From Novosphingobium taihuense (GTDB taxonomy: Bacteria > Pseudomonadota > Alphaproteobacteria > Sphingomonadales > Sphingomonadaceae), in assembly GCF_007830315.1 (NCBI RefSeq), contig NZ_VLKJ01000001.1, positions 682,001 to 746,000 on the forward strand: a DNA stretch of 64,000 nt, written 5' to 3'. The notes beneath the pieces were generated by a model, which worked only from the letters and a program-made list of their open reading frames with translations, searched no databases and was not told where the DNA came from. Every line of letters starts with the position of its first letter. The stretch's first letter is position 1. The position numbers and the translations under genes were made by a program. Below are positions 32,121-42,570 of this stretch, in pieces.

Positions 32121-34979
32121 ATGCAGCACAAGTTTTCTGCCAGCCTGCTCGCTCTTGCCGCCGCCACTGCCCTTGCCGCCCCCGCTTTCGCGCAGGAAGC
32201 AAAGCCGGCTCCGCTGTCCGACCTCGTCTCCAAGGTCCAGATTCCCTACGAAAGCTTCAAGCTCGACAACGGCCTGACCGTGCTGGTCAACACGGATCGC
32301 AAGGCCCCGGTGGTCGCGGTTTCGGTGTGGTACGGCGTGGGTTCCAAGAACGAACCCAAGGGCAAGACCGGCTTTGCCCACTTGTTCGAACACCTGATGT
32401 TCAATGGTTCGGAGAACGTGCCGGGCGATTTCTTCACCCCGTTGCAGCAGGTCGGCGCGACCGACGTGAACGGCACGACCTGGTTCGATCGCACCAACTA
32501 TTTCGAGACCGTGCCCACCGCCGCGCTCGACATGGTGCTGATGATGGAATCGGACCGCATGGGGCACCTGCTCGGCGCGGTGACGCAGAAGGTGCTCGAT
32601 AACCAGCGCGCCGTCGTCCAGAACGAAAAGCGCCAGGGCGACAACAACCCCTACGGCATCGTCGAGTACGAGCAGCTCGAGAACCTCTACCCCTCGGGCC
32701 ACCCCTACCATCACTCGACCATCGGCTCGATGGCCGATCTCGATTCGGCCAGCCTCGATGACGTGAAGGGCTGGTTCACCGATCACTACGGCCCCAACAA
32801 TGCCGTGCTGGTCCTGTCGGGTGACATCGACGCGGCGACCGCGAAGGAAAAGGTCGCCAAGTGGTTCGGCGACATCAAGCCCGGCCCGCAGGTCAAGCCG
32901 GTTAGCGCGCCGGTGCCGACGCTGCCCGCCACCGTTGCCAAAACGATCAAGGACCAGGTTGCCACCACGCGCATCTATCGCATGTGGGCAGTGCCGGGGC
33001 TCGACAACCCCGATTACCTGCCGCTCGATCTTGCGGCCGCGGTACTGGGCGGCCTTTCCTCCTCGCGTCTCGACGATGCGCTGGTGCGCGAACAGAAGGT
33101 CGCCGTCTCGGTTTCGGCGGACGCCGAGATCTTTGCGCAGGCCGCGCAGTTCGTGATCAAGGCCGATGTCACGCCGGGACAGGACCCGGCAATGGTCGCC
33201 GCCGCGCTCGATGCCGAAATCGCCAAGTTCATCAAGGAAGGCCCCTCGCAGGACGAACTGCTACGTGCCGCCACCTCGGCGACTGCCAACGAGATCCGCG
33301 GGCTGGAACGCACCGGCGGCTTTGCCGGCAAGGCGCCGACGCTGGCCGAAGGCCTGCTCTACAACGGCACGCCCGAGCATTACCGCAAGGAGCTGGATCG
33401 CACCGCGAAGATGACGCCCGCAGAGGTCAAGGCTGCGGCGCAGAAGTGGCTTACCCGCCCGGCCTTCGCGCTCACGGTGGAGCCCGGCGAACGCACCGAA
33501 GGTGGCGAGGCGCGCGGTGGCTTCTACACCAACGAAGCCACCGGCATGCGTCCGGCCTACTTCCGCGATCCCGACATGCCCGCAAAGGGTGCGCCGGCAT
33601 CGCAGGTTTCGGGCGCCAATCGCTCGAAGCTTCCTGCTGTTGGCCAGCTCGCCCCGCTCGATTTCCCGTCGATCCAGCGCGCCACGCTCAAGAACGGTAT
33701 TCCGGTCTATTTCGCCAAGCGCAGCGCAGTGCCGACCGTTTCGGTCCGCGTCAGCTTCGATGCAGGCTATGCCGCCGATCCCAAGTCGGCGCTCGGCACC
33801 GAATCGCTGCTGCTCAGCCTGATGGACGAAGGCACCCAGAAGCTTTCGGGTTCGGAATTCGCGCGCGAGCGTGAGCGCCTTGGCGCAAACATCTCGCTCT
33901 CGGCGACCAGTGACCTGACCTCGTTCCAAGTCGATGCGCTCTCGCCCAACCTTGGCGCTTCGCTTGGCCTGCTGGCAGACGTCGTCCGCCGCCCGGCGCT
34001 CAATCCCGCCGACATAGAGCGCGTGCGCACCCAGCAGCTGACGGCGATTTCGGCCGAGATGAAGAACCCGCAGGCGCTTGCCGCCCGCGTGCTCGTGCCC
34101 ACGCTTTACGGCAGCCACCCCTATGCCTTCCCGTCGAGTGGCCTCGGCGATGCCGAAGTCGTCAAGAAGCTGACGCGCGAGGACCTGCTGGCCTTCCACA
34201 CCCGCTGGTTCCGCCCGGATACCGCGCGCATCTTCGTGGTGGGCGACACCACGCTCGACGCCGTGGTCAAGATGCTCGACGACAGCTTCGGCAACTGGCC
34301 TTCGAACCGCATGGCCCGCCCGGTGAAGGATTTCTCCGTCGCGGTTCCGGCGCAGAAGGCCCGCGTGATCCTCGTCGACCGTCCCGGCTCGCCACAGTCG
34401 TTCATCATGGCCGGCAAGGTGATCGACGCCAAGGGCACCGACGACAACCTTTCGCTTAACACTGCCAATGACATCCTCGGCGGCAACTTCCTCGGCCGCA
34501 TCAACATGAACCTGCGCGAAGCCAAGGGCTGGACCTATGGTTCGTTCAACGGCATCAGCGAGCCGCTCGACAAGGTCCGCTTCCAGGTGATCGCTCCGGT
34601 CCAGACCGACCGTACCGGCGATTCACTGGTCGAGATCAAGCGCGAGATCGACGAATACGTCACGACCAAGGGCGTGACCGCAGCAGAGCTCGACTGGTCG
34701 ACCAAGGGCAGCGCCCGCGAACTTCCGGGCGCATTCGAGACCAGCGCCGCCGTGCTCGACGGGCTTGCCAAGATCGTCAACTACCAGCGCCCGGACGACT
34801 TCTACGAAACGCTCTCCACCCGCTACGGCAAGCTGACCGCGGCAGACGTGGACAAGGCGTTCCGTTCGAAGATCAATTCCGACGGCATGGTCTGGGTCGT
34901 CGTGGGCGATGCCGCCAAGGTGAAGCCGCAGCTCGGCAAGCTCGGCCTGCCGGTGGAGGAAATGGCTGCACCGAAGTAA
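32121..34979 (+). CDS. exported M16 family zinc peptidase (two-domain pitrilysin type)
   Basis: A 952-residue periplasmic M16 peptidase with a signal peptide (MQHKFSASLLALAAATALAA). The inverted zinc motif HLFEH (residues 87-91) and the third ligand Glu169 in QNEKRQ are present in the N-terminal half. The C-terminal half repeats the fold without the motif (from about residue 520), so both halves form one clam-shell chamber. The open frame upstream overlaps the promoter region shared with the M28 gene and is not used. It likely digests short peptides in the periplasm. Confidence 0.95.
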   Translation: MQHKFSASLLALAAATALAAPAFAQEAKPAPLSDLVSKVQIPYESFKLDNGLTVLVNTDRKAPVVAVSVWYGVGSKNEPKGKTGFAHLFEHLMFNGSENVPGDFFTPLQQVGATDVNGTTWFDRTNYFETVPTAALDMVLMMESDRMGHLLGAVTQKVLDNQRAVVQNEKRQGDNNPYGIVEYEQLENLYPSGHPYHHSTIGSMADLDSASLDDVKGWFTDHYGPNNAVLVLSGDIDAATAKEKVAKWFGDIKPGPQVKPVSAPVPTLPATVAKTIKDQVATTRIYRMWAVPGLDNPDYLPLDLAAAVLGGLSSSRLDDALVREQKVAVSVSADAEIFAQAAQFVIKADVTPGQDPAMVAAALDAEIAKFIKEGPSQDELLRAATSATANEIRGLERTGGFAGKAPTLAEGLLYNGTPEHYRKELDRTAKMTPAEVKAAAQKWLTRPAFALTVEPGERTEGGEARGGFYTNEATGMRPAYFRDPDMPAKGAPASQVSGANRSKLPAVGQLAPLDFPSIQRATLKNGIPVYFAKRSAVPTVSVRVSFDAGYAADPKSALGTESLLLSLMDEGTQKLSGSEFARERERLGANISLSATSDLTSFQVDALSPNLGASLGLLADVVRRPALNPADIERVRTQQLTAISAEMKNPQALAARVLVPTLYGSHPYAFPSSGLGDAEVVKKLTREDLLAFHTRWFRPDTARIFVVGDTTLDAVVKMLDDSFGNWPSNRMARPVKDFSVAVPAQKARVILVDRPGSPQSFIMAGKVIDAKGTDDNLSLNTANDILGGNFLGRINMNLREAKGWTYGSFNGISEPLDKVRFQVIAPVQTDRTGDSLVEIKREIDEYVTTKGVTAAELDWSTKGSARELPGAFETSAAVLDGLAKIVNYQRPDDFYETLSTRYGKLTAADVDKAFRSKINSDGMVWVVVGDAAKVKPQLGKLGLPVEEMAAPK

Positions 34980-35001
34980 GCTTCGTCACTCGAAGCGGAT
35001 T

Positions 35002-35032
35002 GGGGGGCGTGCTGCCAGCGCGCCCCCTTTTT
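35002..35032 (+). terminator. intrinsic terminator after the M16 gene
   Basis: GGGGGCG/CGCCCCC stem followed by TTTTT, 23 nt past the stop codon. Confidence 0.88.
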
Positions 35033-35132
35033 CGTGCCACCAACCGGGGCAACGCTTCGTCACGAGGCCTGCCTTGCTATTGACACGTTTGTAGATAAAC
35101 TTCCCCAAGCAGACCATTATGGGAGAGCATCA

Positions 35133-35429
35133 ATGTCAGTTGCCGGCACCTACAATTGCGTGACCCACACCCCGATGGGCGACCAGACCAGCACTTTCAC
35201 CGTCAACGTCGATGGCGACAGCTTCACCGGCACCAACAGCGGCCAGATGGGCTCGATGGAAGTCGAGAACGGCAAGGTCGATGGCAACACGCTGACCTGG
35301 CAAATGAAGATGACCGTGCCGATGCCGATGACGCTGGATTGCACCGCGACGATCGATGGCGACACCCTGACCGGCAAGGTGACGGCAGGCATGTTCGGGA
35401 CGTTCCCGATGGAGGGTGTGCGGGGGTGA
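35133..35429 (+). CDS. small beta-rich protein of unknown function
   Basis: A 98-residue protein with no signal peptide. It is made of short strands with repeated glycine/aspartate turns (VDGDSFTGTN, VDGNTLTW, IDGDTLTG), suggesting a small beta-barrel with an internal repeat. The GGGAGAG ribosome site 6 nt before the ATG decides the start. I recognise no named family; similar repeats occur as C-terminal domains of larger proteins in the sphingomonads, but I cannot verify homology here. It is a stand-alone gene between two transcripts. Confidence 0.75.
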   Translation: MSVAGTYNCVTHTPMGDQTSTFTVNVDGDSFTGTNSGQMGSMEVENGKVDGNTLTWQMKMTVPMPMTLDCTATIDGDTLTGKVTAGMFGTFPMEGVRG

Positions 35430-35512
35430 TCGGCACTTTTGATCACCTGTGAATTCGTCTCAAATTTCATGGTCGTAACGGACGAATTCGTAATTGTCGA
35501 AACCCCCGCCCT

Positions 35513-36226
35513 GTGCAATTTAGCCGTCAGGGGCGGGGGAATTCACGGACAGTGCAGGCATTCGTAAGCTTTGTGACAGGCCTTGCCGCGCTGGCCGCCC
35601 AAGGGCCAGATGGTCAGGCTGCATCGGCAAGCACTCCGACACAACCTGCACCCGTGGCTCAATCAGTTCAATCAACTGATCAAGCTGCGCAACCGACACC
35701 TGCCTCGATGCTCGAGTTGCCCGTGGGTACGGCCGTTCCTGTCGCTGTTGCCAGCGAACTCTCTTCCAAGACCGGCAAGACCGGAGACCGCTTCGATGTG
35801 ATCGTGGTTGAAGACGTCTCGATGGCTGGAACGGTCGTGATACCCAAGGGAACCTTGGGGCACGGCGAGATTCTCTATACGGCTGACAAAGGCGGTTTTG
35901 GCAAGGCAGGCTTCATCTACTTTACCCTTCGCGATCTCGTGATCGGCAGCCGGACTGTTATGCTGGACGGGCGATTCCGACAGGAAGGCAAGAACCGCAA
36001 CGGATCGACCGCGGCCACATATTTCACCGTTGGCATCCTCGCAGGATTCATCAAGGGCGACTCGAGCACCATTCCCAAGGATCTGGTCCTCCAAGGTAAA
36101 ACCGGCGAGTCGATACGCTTCACTCCCGCGCCCGCGAAAGCGCTCTCGCCCCCCGAGACGACCTCTTCCACGCAACCTGCATCCGCTGGCAGCATGCCTG
36201 CCCCGACCGCCACACCTGCATCCTGA
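35513..36226 (+). CDS. exported protein of unknown function
   Basis: About 237 residues from a GTG, with an arginine-containing N-terminus and a hydrophobic stretch (FVSFVTGLAALAA) that looks like a signal peptide. A Q/P/T/A-rich linker, a central beta-rich domain (about residues 65-195: LPVGTAVPVAVASELSSKTG, GTVVIPKGT, IYFTLRDLVIG) and a proline/threonine-rich tail follow. A second GTG at 35552 is an equally possible start. It is the first of three same-strand exported genes with short gaps and is probably co-transcribed with them. The function is not known. Confidence 0.72.
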   Translation: MQFSRQGRGNSRTVQAFVSFVTGLAALAAQGPDGQAASASTPTQPAPVAQSVQSTDQAAQPTPASMLELPVGTAVPVAVASELSSKTGKTGDRFDVIVVEDVSMAGTVVIPKGTLGHGEILYTADKGGFGKAGFIYFTLRDLVIGSRTVMLDGRFRQEGKNRNGSTAATYFTVGILAGFIKGDSSTIPKDLVLQGKTGESIRFTPAPAKALSPPETTSSTQPASAGSMPAPTATPAS

Positions 36227-36247
36227 CAAGACGAGAGGACAAGCTGC

Positions 36248-36946
36248 ATGCCCAAGATGAATACCCATATCACTGCTGCGGCGGTGGCAATATCCTGCGC
36301 ATTGTCCGGCGCCGCGTTGGCACAGGAAGCCAGCGCACCGGCAGCCACGACGACGACGGAGGCTGCAGCGCCTGCAGCACCCACGTGCGAACTTCACGTC
36401 TTCCCGACCATCGAGGGTCAGGCACAGACAACTGGCTGGCTCTCGGGGTTCGGTGCAATCGGCGCGATTGCCGACGCTTCAGCCAACAAGAACCGCAATG
36501 TGGGCGACGCCGCATACCTGAAGGAAGCGCTTGGACCAGCGATGCAAGTTGAGGCCCTCAAGGCACTTGACCTTGCGACCGCGCTGAAGCTGCCGGCATC
36601 GCAGGTCGTATTCGAAACGCCGATCGCCGATCGCAACGTGACGACCAAAGCAGGCAACCGGCTCTCGACCTCTACCGCGCCATGCTATGTCGAGCTTATC
36701 GTCACGCAGAACCTTTATACAAAACGCCCTATCTATGGACGCGCCCTCAACAACAGGTTCATTGTCAAGGATTTCCGAACCGGAAAGACAAAGACTGAAC
36801 TGAAAAAGGGGCGGGGCGGAAACGGCCTTACCCTGTTTCCACCGAAGACCACCGAAGAAGCTGCAGCTGCCGAAAAGGAACTGCAGGAAGTGTTCACCAA
36901 GAATTTTCTAGAGTTCGCTGGCACCACCACGACGGCTGCCAAGTAA
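36248..36946 (+). CDS. exported protein of unknown function
   Basis: A 232-residue protein with a signal peptide (ending GAALAQ) and an alanine/threonine linker. A domain with two cysteines (PTCELHVF and APCYVELIV) could form a disulfide. The C-terminal part is lysine-rich and helical (TTEEAAAAEKELQEVFTKNF). A GAGAGGAC ribosome site lies before the ATG. It sits 21 nt after the previous exported gene. I recognise no family. Confidence 0.78.
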   Translation: MPKMNTHITAAAVAISCALSGAALAQEASAPAATTTTEAAAPAAPTCELHVFPTIEGQAQTTGWLSGFGAIGAIADASANKNRNVGDAAYLKEALGPAMQVEALKALDLATALKLPASQVVFETPIADRNVTTKAGNRLSTSTAPCYVELIVTQNLYTKRPIYGRALNNRFIVKDFRTGKTKTELKKGRGGNGLTLFPPKTTEEAAAAEKELQEVFTKNFLEFAGTTTTAAK

Positions 36947-37027
36947 GAGTCTGAAGTGCGGGTCAGAGGGGGGAACAGGCTTTTCGCCCCTCTGGCTTGC
37001 TGCCCTTTTTCCAAAGGAGCGTTCCCT

Positions 37028-37900
37028 GTGAGGATTCTTGCCAATGCTGGCCTTGCCGCCGCAGTTGTCTTGCTTGCATTGCAGCCAGCGTTTGCTGCCT
37101 CTTCCAAGCTGACCAAGGGACCTCCGACACTCCCCCAACAGGAACGCGCTGCGCCGGAAGGTCGCGCCGTCCAGGTGGTGCTAGACACCCCTCAGATCGG
37201 CACGCAAGTCGAAATCGGACGCGTGATACCGGATACCTCGGCAGGTTCAAAGATCGCCGCGCTGACCAGCATGGCGCAGCGCGAGGCCGATGTCGCCATT
37301 GCTCCTTTGCGTTCGGCGCTAGAAGGCTACGACGGTAACAGCAAGGCGCTCGATGCGGCAAAGGCGGGGCTCATGTCGGTGTCCTGGCTGAACCCCGTGC
37401 CTCTTGAGACCGCCACACAGCCTGGTGCGACGCAACCGCTGGACTTCATCGCTATTGCGAAGACTCCGACCGTGGGCCTTGTCAGGATCGGCTACTACCT
37501 TTCGCCAGACGCTACACGCATCGAAGCTCGTGCTGATCTTGAAATCGTGCGCAAGAGTGGGAAGGGCGGTGCGATAACTGTTCTTGTGCTCCAGCATATC
37601 ACCAGCGCCGTCCTGCTAGACAAACCTTCGTTTGTTGTCCGTGAGAACATCGCGCGGTGGTCCGCTCAGAACGGATTGCTCGCACGTAGCGCGATCGACC
37701 GCTCCCTCGGCCAGTTGCGCGATTTGATACCGCGGTCATTCAATCTCGATGCAAGCCAAATCGCCGCCTTCAGCACGGCGACAGATATGGCTCAGGCCGC
37801 GGGGCGTTTTGGTCCGGTGATCGAGCGTGGAACCGCAGGACCCGGCAGCGTGGTAATCTGGTCGAAGGGCTTGATCGGAGTCATGCCCGCTTCTAACTGA
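37028..37900 (+). CDS. exported protein of unknown function
   Basis: A 290-residue protein beginning at GTG, decided by an AAAGGAG ribosome site eight bases upstream. It has a signal peptide (ILANAGLAAAVVLLALQPAFAA). The mature part alternates strands and helices with no cysteine pairs or catalytic motif that I can identify (for example IGTQVEIGRVIPDTSAGSKI, then TVGLVRIGYYLSPDATRIEA). It is the third gene of the exported-protein run and is followed by a hairpin. The function is unknown. Confidence 0.8.
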   Translation: MRILANAGLAAAVVLLALQPAFAASSKLTKGPPTLPQQERAAPEGRAVQVVLDTPQIGTQVEIGRVIPDTSAGSKIAALTSMAQREADVAIAPLRSALEGYDGNSKALDAAKAGLMSVSWLNPVPLETATQPGATQPLDFIAIAKTPTVGLVRIGYYLSPDATRIEARADLEIVRKSGKGGAITVLVLQHITSAVLLDKPSFVVRENIARWSAQNGLLARSAIDRSLGQLRDLIPRSFNLDASQIAAFSTATDMAQAAGRFGPVIERGTAGPGSVVIWSKGLIGVMPASN

Positions 37901-37924
37901 CGGATTGCGGTGTCTGTGCAATGC

Positions 37925-37956
37925 AACGGGTAGAGCAAGGAATGCTCCACCCGTTT
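37925..37956 (+). terminator. hairpin between convergent genes
   Basis: AACGGGT-a-GAGCA pairs with TGCTC-c-ACCCGTT around AGGAA, followed by T-CATTTC. It has a good stem but a weak T-tract. Confidence 0.6.
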
Positions 37957-37998
37957 CATTTCAAAGCACCGGCACCGAAGCTGGTCCTGACGCGATAG

Positions 37999-39492
37999 TC
38001 ACCCCAGCTTCTTCTTCAGCAGTTCGTTGACCATGCCGGGGTTGGCCTTGCCCTGCATGGCCTTCATCGTCTGGCCGACGAAGAAGCCGAACAGGGCTTC
38101 CTTGCCCGCCTTGTACTGTTCGACCTTGTCGGCGTTGGCGGCGAGGATGGCGTCGATGGCGGCTTCGATCGCGCCGGTGTCGGAAGTCTGCTTGAGGCCT
38201 TCGCGCTCGACGATCGCGGCCGCGCCGTCGCCGGTTTCGAGCATCTTTTCCAGCACCTGCTTGGCGATGGAGCCGGAGATCGTGCCGTCGGCGATCAGGG
38301 CGAGGAGTTCCGCGCCTGCCGCCGGGCTGACGGGCGAATTGTCGAGGCCCTTGCCGAGCTTGTTCAGCGCGCCGAACAGTTCGGAGATCAGCCAGTTGGC
38401 CGCCTGCTTGGCGACATCGGCTTCACTCTTCTTCGCCTTCGCCGCGGTCTCTGCCAGCAGCACTTCGAACCAGCGCGCGGTTTCGACGTCTGCCGTCAGC
38501 ACGCCCGCGTTGTAGGCCGAAAGGCCCAGCGCGGTTTCATAACGGTGGCGCTTGGCATCCGGCAGTTCCGGCAGGCTGGCGCGGCAGGCCTCGAGGAAGG
38601 CATCGTCGAGTTCGAGCGGCAGCAGATCGGGATCGGGGAAGTAGCGATAGTCGTGCGCGTCTTCCTTCGAGCGCATCGAGCGGGTCTCGTTGCGATCGGG
38701 ATCGTAGAGGCGCGTTTCCTGCACCACCGTGCCGCCGTCCTCGATCAGCGCGACCTGGCGCTTGGCTTCCTGTTCGACCACCGCCATCACGAAGCGGACC
38801 GAGTTGACGTTCTTGGTCTCGGTGCGGGTGCCGAACGGCTCGCCGGGGCGGCGCACCGAGACGTTGACGTCGGCGCGCATCGATCCCTGGTCCATGTTGC
38901 CATCGCACGAGCCGACATAGCGCAGGATCGTCCGCAGCTTCGACAGATAGGCCCCCGCTTCTGCGGGTGAGCGCAAGTCAGGGCGGCTGACGATTTCCAT
39001 CAGCGCCACGCCCGACCGGTTGAGATCGACGTAGGACATCGTCGGGTGCTGATCATGCATCAGCTTGCCCGCGTCCTGCTCCACGTGGATACGCTCGATC
39101 CCGATGGTCTTGAGGCTTTCGGGGTTCTTCTCGTCGAGCTGGACCTCGATGCTGCCCTCGCCCACGATCGGGTGGTAGAGCTGGCTGATCTGGTAGCCCT
39201 GCGGCAAATCGGCGTAGAAGTAGTTCTTGCGGTCAAACCGCGACCACTTGTTGATCTGCGCGTTGATTGCCATGCCGGTGCGCACCGCCTGGCGGATGCA
39301 CTCCATGTTCGGCACCGGGAGCATGCCCGGCATCGCCGCATCAACGAGGCTGACCCGCGTGTTGGGCTCTGCGCCGAACGCAGTGGCCGCGCCCGAAAAC
39401 AGCTTGGCGTTGGAAGTGACCTGCGCGTGGACTTCGAGGCCGATAACGACCTCCCATTCGCCGGTTGCGCCCTGGATACGATATTCGCTCAT
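37999..39492 (-). CDS. gatB: aspartyl/glutamyl-tRNA amidotransferase subunit B
   Basis: Subunit B of the GatCAB complex (497 residues), which binds misacylated Glu-tRNA-Gln or Asp-tRNA-Asn and activates the acid for amidation. Landmarks are the N-terminal [33 protein letters not shown] (a kinase-like cradle motif), MEIVSRPDL and the C-terminal helical YqeY-type tail. It is the last gene of a leftward run gatC-gatA-acyltransferase-gatB. Confidence 0.97.
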   Translation of the reverse strand: MSEYRIQGATGEWEVVIGLEVHAQVTSNAKLFSGAATAFGAEPNTRVSLVDAAMPGMLPVPNMECIRQAVRTGMAINAQINKWSRFDRKNYFYADLPQGYQISQLYHPIVGEGSIEVQLDEKNPESLKTIGIERIHVEQDAGKLMHDQHPTMSYVDLNRSGVALMEIVSRPDLRSPAEAGAYLSKLRTILRYVGSCDGNMDQGSMRADVNVSVRRPGEPFGTRTETKNVNSVRFVMAVVEQEAKRQVALIEDGGTVVQETRLYDPDRNETRSMRSKEDAHDYRYFPDPDLLPLELDDAFLEACRASLPELPDAKRHRYETALGLSAYNAGVLTADVETARWFEVLLAETAAKAKKSEADVAKQAANWLISELFGALNKLGKGLDNSPVSPAAGAELLALIADGTISGSIAKQVLEKMLETGDGAAAIVEREGLKQTSDTGAIEAAIDAILAANADKVEQYKAGKEALFGFFVGQTMKAMQGKANPGMVNELLKKKLG

Positions 39493-39532
39493 GATCCGCC
39501 CGATAAGGTGTGAGGGATGGGTTGGAAAGGGG

Positions 39533-40651
39533 TCAGTTCGCTGTATTCGGTGCTTGTTGCGCGGCCACGCGGCGCGACCAGCGGCGCGCGGGCTGCTCGA
39601 TCAGCCTTGCAAAGGGTACGGCGACAACGAGGCACAGCGCAATCACGGCAAGCTTGACCATATCGGCCTGCCAGCTCGGCCCGACAAGCGCATCTTCGCC
39701 GCCGATGGTGGTATCGGCAATCAGCAGCCCGAAGCGCGGCTGGAGCACGGCCAGCAGATCGAACACGCGGCCGATAACGAAGACGTGGACCATGTAGAGC
39801 GCATAGGACATCGTGCCGAGCCACTGGAACGGCGCGGCGGTCAACACGCGCGAGACGAGGCCCTGTTGCAGTGCCGCCAGTGCGACGACAGCGGCGGCGG
39901 CAAGATCGAAGGCTGCAATGCTCCCGCTGCTCCACAGCACGCCGCCGAGCGCGACAAAGGCGGCAATCTCCAGCGCCGTGGCAACGCCTGTGCCAAGTGC
40001 GGGAGGACTGCTGCGCTCCAGCGCGCGATGGAGGAACAGGCCGAGGCCGAAGCCTGCAAGGCCACGCCCGATGTTCGAAGCGAGGCCAGCGAAACCCGGA
40101 CCGAAGGCCATGAAGACCAGCAGGGCGATGGCCAGCGCCAGCCACGGCATCCATGCACGCTGCCCGGCGAACCGCCACGCCACCGCGGCAACGATATAGA
40201 GCAGCACCTCGACCGAGACCGACCAGCTCGGGTGGTTCCAGACGGGCCCGAGCGAGGGCACCACGCCCTGCAGCAGCAGATAGGCAATCGGCAGGTCAGC
40301 CGGGTCGCTACGGCCCGCCATCAGGCCGTGGGTGCGAAGGTCCGGCTGCACCAGGCCGAGCGCCAGCATCGACAGGACGAAGACCGTCAGCATCGCGGCG
40401 TGGAGCGGCCAGACCCGCCACCAGCGCAGCCAGAGAAAGCGCGAGACCGGATAGCCCTCGCTCAGCTTCGCGCCATAGGAGGCGGCGATAACGAAGCCCG
40501 AGAGCACGAAGAACAGATCGACCATGCGGCCGAAGTTCGCATCGAACCCCGCCGCCGATAGGCCTGCCACGGCGGGGATGTGGTGAAACACCACGCCCAC
40601 CGCCGCAAGGCCGCGCAGGGAATCGAGGACGGGATAGCGCAAGGCTTTCAC
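39533..40651 (-). CDS. acyltransferase 3 family membrane protein
   Basis: A multi-spanning membrane acyltransferase of the OafA/YrhL type, about 372 residues with around ten membrane helices. The signature [19 protein letters not shown] near the N-terminus carries the conserved histidine, and [12 protein letters not shown] follows in TM2. Such proteins acetylate or acylate lipopolysaccharide, exopolysaccharide or other envelope sugars. I prefer a GTG start with GGGAG before it; a GTG 36 nt upstream would overlap gatA. It lies between gatA and gatB, where no such gene is expected. Confidence 0.88.
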   Translation of the reverse strand: MKALRYPVLDSLRGLAAVGVVFHHIPAVAGLSAAGFDANFGRMVDLFFVLSGFVIAASYGAKLSEGYPVSRFLWLRWWRVWPLHAAMLTVFVLSMLALGLVQPDLRTHGLMAGRSDPADLPIAYLLLQGVVPSLGPVWNHPSWSVSVEVLLYIVAAVAWRFAGQRAWMPWLALAIALLVFMAFGPGFAGLASNIGRGLAGFGLGLFLHRALERSSPPALGTGVATALEIAAFVALGGVLWSSGSIAAFDLAAAAVVALAALQQGLVSRVLTAAPFQWLGTMSYALYMVHVFVIGRVFDLLAVLQPRFGLLIADTTIGGEDALVGPSWQADMVKLAVIALCLVVAVPFARLIEQPARRWSRRVAAQQAPNTAN

Positions 40652-40677
40652 CGCGCCACTCCCGCCGCTGATGGGTC

Positions 40678-42162
40678 TTACCACCACTTCTCCGGCCGTG
40701 CCGAGAACTGCGCGCGCTCTTCGAGGGCAAGGCTGGCGTTGAGCACGCCCTGCTCGTCGAAGGCCTTGCCGATGACCTGAAGACCGAGCGGCAAACCGTT
40801 GCGGTCGAGCCCGGCGGGCACTGACATGGCAGGGAGCCCTGCAAGGCTGGCGGGCACCGAGAACACGTCGTTCAGGTACATTTCCAGCGGGTCGGCGCTC
40901 TTTTCGCCAAGGGCAAAGGCCGAGGACGGCGCGGTGGGCACGAGGATCACGTCGACATCCATGAACGCGTTGGTGAAGTCGCGCGCGATCAGGGTGCGGA
41001 CCTTCTGCGCCTGCGTGTAGTAGGCGTCATAAAAGCCCGCCGAGAGCACGTAGGTGCCGATCATGATGCGGCGCTTCACTTCCGGGCCGAAGCCTGCGGC
41101 GCGGGTGGCGGCGTACATGTCCTGAAGGCCTGCACCGTCCGGCAGATCGCGCAGGCCGTAGCGCACGCCATCGTAGCGGGCGAGGTTCGAGGAGGCTTCG
41201 GCAGGGGCGATGATGTAGTACGTCGGCAGCGCGTACTTGGTGTGCGGCAGCGAGATCTCGACGATCTCGGCACCTGCATCCTTCAGCCAAGCGATGCCAT
41301 CGTCCCAGGACCTGGCCACATCCGGGTCCATGCCATCGAGGCGGTATTCGCGCGGGATGCCGACCTTCTTGCCCCGCATGTCGGCGCTGAGGCCTGCGGT
41401 CCATTCGGGGACGGGAAGGTTCAGGCTGGTCGAATCCTTGGGGTCGAACCCGGCCATGGCTTCGAGCATGATCGCGCAGTCGGTCACGTCGTGCGCCATT
41501 GCGCCTGCCTGATCGAGCGAGGACGCGAAGGCGACGACGCCCCAGCGCGAGCAGCGGCCATAAGTCGGCTTGATACCCGAAATGCCGGTTAAGGCGGCGG
41601 GCTGGCGGATCGAGCCGCCGGTGTCTGTGCCGGTGGCGGCAGGCGCGATGCGCGCGGCAACGGCTGCGGACGAACCGCCCGACGAGCCGCCGGGTGCAAG
41701 TGGCGCAGTGTCGTTCGGACGACGCCAAGGCGAGATCACGTTGCCAAAAGCGCTGGTCTCGTTCGAGGAGCCCATCGCGAACTGGTCGAGGTTGAGCTTG
41801 CCCAGCATGCCCGCGCCCGCATCCCAGAGCTTGCTGCTGACGGTCGATTCGTACTGCGGGGTGAAGCCTTCGAGGATTTTCGAGGCAGCGGTGGTCTGCG
41901 TGCCCTTGGTGGCAAACAGGTCCTTCATGCCGATCGGCACGCCGGCCATGGTGCCGAGCGGCTTGCCTGCAGCACGGTCGGCATCGACCCTCGCCGCGGC
42001 TTCGAGCGCCTTTTCGGGCGTGGTGACGATGAAGGCGTTGAGGGCAGGCTGCGCCGCCTCGACCGCCGCGTTGAATGCGGTGGCGACTTCGGTGGCGGTA
42101 AACTCGCCCTTGGCCACGCCATCGCGGAGGGCGGCAATGCCGAGATCAGTAATATTCGTCAT
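40678..42162 (-). CDS. gatA: aspartyl/glutamyl-tRNA amidotransferase subunit A
   Basis: The amidase subunit of GatCAB, 494 residues, which releases ammonia from glutamine. The amidase-signature triad is present: Lys80 (IGMKD), cis-Ser160 (APGGSSGG) and Ser184 (GTDTGGSI). It overlaps gatC by one base (TAATG). Confidence 0.97.
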   Translation of the reverse strand: MTNITDLGIAALRDGVAKGEFTATEVATAFNAAVEAAQPALNAFIVTTPEKALEAAARVDADRAAGKPLGTMAGVPIGMKDLFATKGTQTTAASKILEGFTPQYESTVSSKLWDAGAGMLGKLNLDQFAMGSSNETSAFGNVISPWRRPNDTAPLAPGGSSGGSSAAVAARIAPAATGTDTGGSIRQPAALTGISGIKPTYGRCSRWGVVAFASSLDQAGAMAHDVTDCAIMLEAMAGFDPKDSTSLNLPVPEWTAGLSADMRGKKVGIPREYRLDGMDPDVARSWDDGIAWLKDAGAEIVEISLPHTKYALPTYYIIAPAEASSNLARYDGVRYGLRDLPDGAGLQDMYAATRAAGFGPEVKRRIMIGTYVLSAGFYDAYYTQAQKVRTLIARDFTNAFMDVDVILVPTAPSSAFALGEKSADPLEMYLNDVFSVPASLAGLPAMSVPAGLDRNGLPLGLQVIGKAFDEQGVLNASLALEERAQFSARPEKWW

Positions 42163-42464
42163 TATTCGATCACCTTGGGCACGCCGAAGAAGCCGTGTTC
42201 GGGCGCGGGGGCGTTTGCCAGCACGGCGTCGCGGATGTCGCCGCCGGTCAGCGGGTCGGCGTTGACCACGTCATCGCGCAGGCGCTGATGGTTGGGGATC
42301 ACGGCGGTCATCGGTTCGATCCCGGTCACATCGACTTCGCCGAGCTGTTCGACCCAGGCGAGGATGCCGTTCAGTTCGGGGACCATCGCGTTCAGATCGG
42401 CCTCGGTCACCTTGATGCGGGCCAGCGAGGCGATCTTCGCCACCGTGGCGGTATCTACGGACAT
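42162..42464 (-). CDS. gatC: aspartyl/glutamyl-tRNA amidotransferase subunit C
   Basis: The 100-residue stabilising subunit of GatCAB. It starts [17 protein letters not shown] and contains the expected [11 protein letters not shown] helix and the C-terminal FFGVPKVIE. It is first in the operon, after a strong hairpin that separates it from the FKBP gene. Confidence 0.95.
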   Translation of the reverse strand: MSVDTATVAKIASLARIKVTEADLNAMVPELNGILAWVEQLGEVDVTGIEPMTAVIPNHQRLRDDVVNADPLTGGDIRDAVLANAPAPEHGFFGVPKVIE

Positions 42465-42495
42465 GGCGGATACTCTTGTCGGAAAGAAATGAGGA

Positions 42496-42524
42496 ACGCC
42501 GCGCGCTACCAGAGCGCGCGGCGT
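42496..42524 (-). terminator. 12-bp hairpin between the FKBP gene and gatC
   Basis: A perfect stem ACGCCGCGCGCT/AGCGCGCGGCGT with a 5-nt loop lies 47 nt after the FKBP stop. Reading leftwards the tail is TCCTCATTTC, weak in T. It may terminate the FKBP transcript. Confidence 0.65.
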
Positions 42525-42570
42525 GCTTCAAGCCGAGGCGGGACCACAAGCGGCCCCTGCCCGGCAGGTG

